In this document: positions 61,944-64,000 of the stretch, in pieces | Layout: each line of letters starts with the position of its first letter | Position numbering within the stretch: the first letter of the stretch is position 1 | Assembly (NCBI GenBank): GCA_910575155.1 | Contig: CAJTDX010000005.1 | Coordinates: 62,001-126,000, forward strand | Source: Lachnospiraceae bacterium | GTDB lineage: Bacteria > Bacillota > Clostridia > Lachnospirales > Lachnospiraceae | Length of the DNA stretch: 64,000 bases | Direction of reading: 5' to 3' | Notes under the pieces: generated by a model | Told to the model about the DNA's origin: nothing | The model's input: only the letters and a program-made list of their open reading frames with translations | Databases searched by the model: none | Program-made: the position numbers and the translations under genes

Positions 61944-62092
61944 ACCGCTTAATTGATACAAAGGGAATGAACAGAATATCGGGAAAACCGCTGAAAACAA
62001 GGGGTTCCGGCACATTGGTTGTTGCTGGAATCTCTTGTTTGCTTTTTGGCCGGTTTGAGAATCTGCGGCAGTCGGCAGAGGGGTGTTCACTT

Positions 62093-62196
62093 TTGAACCC
62101 TCCCCAAAGGGCATTTGAACCCCGTGGTCAGAGAAAATGAACACCCCATAGGTCGTTTTGAACCCAGTGGTCAAATAAAGTGAACCCCCGTGGTCA
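62093..62196. repeat. Four GAACCC-type repeats, IS21-like element end
   Basis: TTGAACCCTCCCC (62093), TTGAACCCCGTGGTCA (62115-62130), TTGAACCCAGTGGTCA (62158-62173) and GTGAACCCCCGTGGTCA (62180-62196) lie in the same direction with periods of about 22-43 bases. Several long repeats near one end are a feature of IS21-family elements. No istA or istB gene is present in the window, so this is an end fragment or relic. The rest of 61944-62220 shows no gene. Confidence 0.55.
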
Positions 62197-62220
62197 CTTT
62201 GGGAGGAGGCTCTGATACGC

Positions 62221-62249
62221 TTGAAAAAAAGTAGTTCCTTTAGTATAAT
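62221..62249 (+). promoter_or_regulatory. Promoter of the Rpn-type nuclease gene
   Basis: TTGAAA at 62221-62226 and TATAAT at 62244-62249, 17 bases apart, just outside the repeat cluster. Confidence 0.8.
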
Positions 62250-62331
62250 GAAACCATGGCAGGGTGGGAAATCTGACAGGTATAATGCCTGACATAAATT
62301 TTATACAGAAAGGCAGTGGGAGCCGTTGAAA

Positions 62332-63306
62332 GTGGATACAATCACAAAAGATTATGTAAAAGATGCCGATATATTTGCCGACATCTTTAATTACTATATT
62401 TATGGCGGGCGGCAGGTGATTCTGCCGGAGCAGCTTGCAGAACGAGATTCCACTAAGATTGCGCTGCCATATGGTGCAGACAGTGCCGTAGTTCCTGTCC
62501 AGAAATTCCGTGATGTGCAGAAGCTGTATGCCGCAATGACGGACGGGAAGATGGAATACATCCTTTATGGTGCGGAGAACCAGGCGGAGATCCATTATGC
62601 AATGGCAGTGAAGAACAATCTGTATGACGCACTGGAATACGCAGGACAGGTGGAAGAAGCGGCAAAGTCACATCGGCAGGAGATGAGGCGGAAAAGGGAA
62701 CAGGGAGAGGAAGTTGTCGGCGAAGGCAGGAAAAATCCAAGCACAGGTGAGTTCTTAAGTGGTTTTTGGCGGGAGGACAGACTGATACCATCCATCACAG
62801 TGACAATTTTTTTCGGCTCGGAAAAATGGGATGGACCGTTGAGTCTGTTTGACATGATGGATATTTCAGACCAAGATGTGCTTGCCTGTATGGATAATTA
62901 CCATGTGCGGCTGATTGCCCCATCTCAGATGACGGATGAGGAGATCATGAAATTCCAGTCCAGTCTGCGAGAGGTGATGCTTTTTATCAAATATTCAAAA
63001 GATAGTGAGAATTTAAGCAGAATACTAAAAGTCAATGAAAAGCGTTTTCGGGAAGTGGAGCGCCGGGCGGCGGATGTGATTGAGGCGGTTACAAATTCAG
63101 GAATAAAATATGATGAAGGCGAGGAGGCGGTTGATGTGTGTCAGGCAATCCAGGAAATGAGGAAAGAGTCTGAGCAGAAAAAAGCTCAGGAAGTAGCTGG
63201 AAACTTGTATAAGATGGGACTTGATATTGAAAAGATAGCACAGGCGGTTGGTTATGCTGTGGAAACGGTAAAAGGATGGCTTGGGCTTGAGGAAAGTGCT
63301 CCTTAA
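62332..63306 (+). CDS. Rpn-family recombination-promoting nuclease / PD-(D/E)XK transposase-like protein
   Basis: A 324-residue protein of the Rpn/YhgA-like type common in Lachnospiraceae. The N-terminal half is the PD-(D/E)XK-like nuclease core: DIFADIFNYYIYGGRQVI, then MEYILYGAENQAEIHYAMAV with the acidic and Glu-x-Gln-type residues, then PSITVTIFFGSEKWDGPLSL. The C-terminal part (about 215-324) is helical and ends in a small helix-turn-helix-like repeat (KMGLDIEKIAQAVGYAVETV). Start: GTG 62332 has GGGAG 9 bases upstream; TTG 62326 is 3 bases from it and less likely. It may act as an accessory nuclease for horizontal DNA (family knowledge). Confidence 0.83.
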   Translation: MDTITKDYVKDADIFADIFNYYIYGGRQVILPEQLAERDSTKIALPYGADSAVVPVQKFRDVQKLYAAMTDGKMEYILYGAENQAEIHYAMAVKNNLYDALEYAGQVEEAAKSHRQEMRRKREQGEEVVGEGRKNPSTGEFLSGFWREDRLIPSITVTIFFGSEKWDGPLSLFDMMDISDQDVLACMDNYHVRLIAPSQMTDEEIMKFQSSLREVMLFIKYSKDSENLSRILKVNEKRFREVERRAADVIEAVTNSGIKYDEGEEAVDVCQAIQEMRKESEQKKAQEVAGNLYKMGLDIEKIAQAVGYAVETVKGWLGLEESAP

Positions 63307-63361
63307 GGCATCTTTCTTGTAAACAGGAATAGAATTAGTCCATTGAGAGAGGCTGATATTG

Positions 63362-64000
63362 ATGTACATTAAGAATAGAGCAGAATACTGTAAGATTCCG
63401 ATATCTACACTGAATTTTTCCACAAGAACGTTCAATTGTTTAATGCGAGCTAACATTAGTACGCTTTATTTGCTTATTGAGAATATTGAAAATTTAGACA
63501 AAATCCGCAATATGGGATCAAAGAGTATTGCCGAAATCGAAGAACTTCTCCATGTAATAGAGGCAGACGGGATATTACAACTTGATGATTTTAAAGATAA
63601 AATGAAAAGATCTGGATTAGCTGTTGGGGAAAGACCATCATTTCCAGAAGAAATATTACGTCGTCCCGCATCAGATTTGGATGTTTCGGTACGGATTTGT
63701 AATTGTTTTATCATAGAGCATATTGAAACAATAGGTCAAGTATTAGATTTAGACCCTGCAGATATTCTACACTTGAAGAATATGGGAACCCTTTCGCAGC
63801 AACAGCTTCTGGAACAGATAGATCTTCTTTATAAACTGGGAGAAGACTATTTTAAGCCTGCTCACATTGAGTACGAATCGGATGAAGATGCGATGATAGA
63901 ACATCAATTTGCCGAAAAGGGATTTGATTTCCCGGTAATTGACAAACTTGTTGAGCAGTTTGCTTTTAAAATTGGACATATGACAGAGTGGTTCGATCTG
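63362..64000 (+). CDS. Protein with RNA polymerase alpha-CTD-like domains, 3' end outside window
   Basis: The frame opens at ATG 63362 and stays open to the end of the window (213 codons). Residues about 15-60 match the alpha C-terminal domain pattern: LNFSTRTFNCLMRANISTLY, then ENLDKIRNMGSKSIAEIEELL. A second, weaker unit follows at about 110-160 (LDVSVRICNCFIIEHIETIG and LKNMGTLSQQQLLEQI). So it carries at least two alpha-CTD-like helix-hairpin-helix units. It is not rpoA itself, since there is no N-terminal assembly domain before them. Large proteins with such units occur in clostridial genomes; their role is unknown to me. It may bind DNA or polymerase. Confidence 0.7.
   Translation, partial: MYIKNRAEYCKIPISTLNFSTRTFNCLMRANISTLYLLIENIENLDKIRNMGSKSIAEIEELLHVIEADGILQLDDFKDKMKRSGLAVGERPSFPEEILRRPASDLDVSVRICNCFIIEHIETIGQVLDLDPADILHLKNMGTLSQQQLLEQIDLLYKLGEDYFKPAHIEYESDEDAMIEHQFAEKGFDFPVIDKLVEQFAFKIGHMTEWFDL

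Overview
The window looks like a chromosome segment of a gut Lachnospiraceae-type Firmicute (Blautia / Mediterraneibacter / Dorea-like; family level is inference). Pointers are strong AGGAGG ribosome binding sites, low-to-mid GC, very large secreted glycoside hydrolases ending in BspA-type repeats, a clostridial anaerobic corrinoid/tetrapyrrole locus, PadR and DUF6120-like regulators, and Tn4451-like mobile DNA.

Layout. Bases 1-13120 hold two giant secreted carbohydrate-active proteins: the tail of one whose 5' end lies outside the window, and a complete 2938-residue GH2 enzyme sharing the same C-terminal architecture. Bases 13136-17512 hold a DUF1905 protein, a short CobU-like protein and a four-gene module of response regulator, two-part ABC exporter and histidine kinase, of the type used for peptide-antibiotic sensing and resistance. 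Bases 17649-34107 hold a small alarmone synthetase followed by corrinoid and tetrapyrrole genes: cbiB, an aldo/keto reductase, cobD, cbiP, cbiC, hemA, a NUDIX gene, a SirC/Met8-type dehydrogenase, hemC, a cobA-hemD fusion, hemB and hemL. Between hemC and cobA-hemD sit a tiny type I toxin-antitoxin locus and a Tet(M)-like GTPase fused to a YacP/NYN domain. The enzymes run from glutamyl-tRNA through uroporphyrinogen III to precorrin-2/sirohydrochlorin, and add some late corrin steps (methyl migration, amidation, side-arm attachment). The remaining cobalamin genes must be elsewhere.

Bases 34194-39433 hold a membrane-anchored amidase, a HEAT-repeat methyltransferase, a tRNA-Leu with anticodon AAG, a second inverted copy of the type I toxin-antitoxin locus, a ParE/antitoxin pair whose toxin carries a nonsense codon, and a PadR/DUF6120-like pair. 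Bases 39855-47174 hold the most unusual locus. It encodes a lipoprotein with multiple amino-acid-binding modules fused to an ABC permease, an ABC ATPase with a degenerate GHKL/RsbW-like tail, two DAACS-fold transporters each with a GHKL/RsbW-like N-terminus, and a small cyclic-nucleotide-binding-domain protein without a DNA-binding domain. I propose this as a regulated amino-acid transport system in which a switch domain is built into the transport proteins.

Bases 47225-63306 are mobile-element territory: gene relics, a LysR/acyl-CoA dehydrogenase pair, a Tn4451-like block (serine recombinase, TnpW-like protein, relaxase, broken mobC), and a second oppositely oriented copy of the mobC-relaxase block with only a recombinase stump. 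The two blocks form inverted arms of about 2.3 kb around a cargo of TnpV, a MocR regulator, a MATE exporter and a sigma-like protein. IS21-like end repeats and an Rpn-type PD-(D/E)XK nuclease gene follow. The window ends inside a gene for a protein with RNA polymerase alpha-CTD-like domains.

All functional assignments come from reading motifs in translated sequence; no database search was run.
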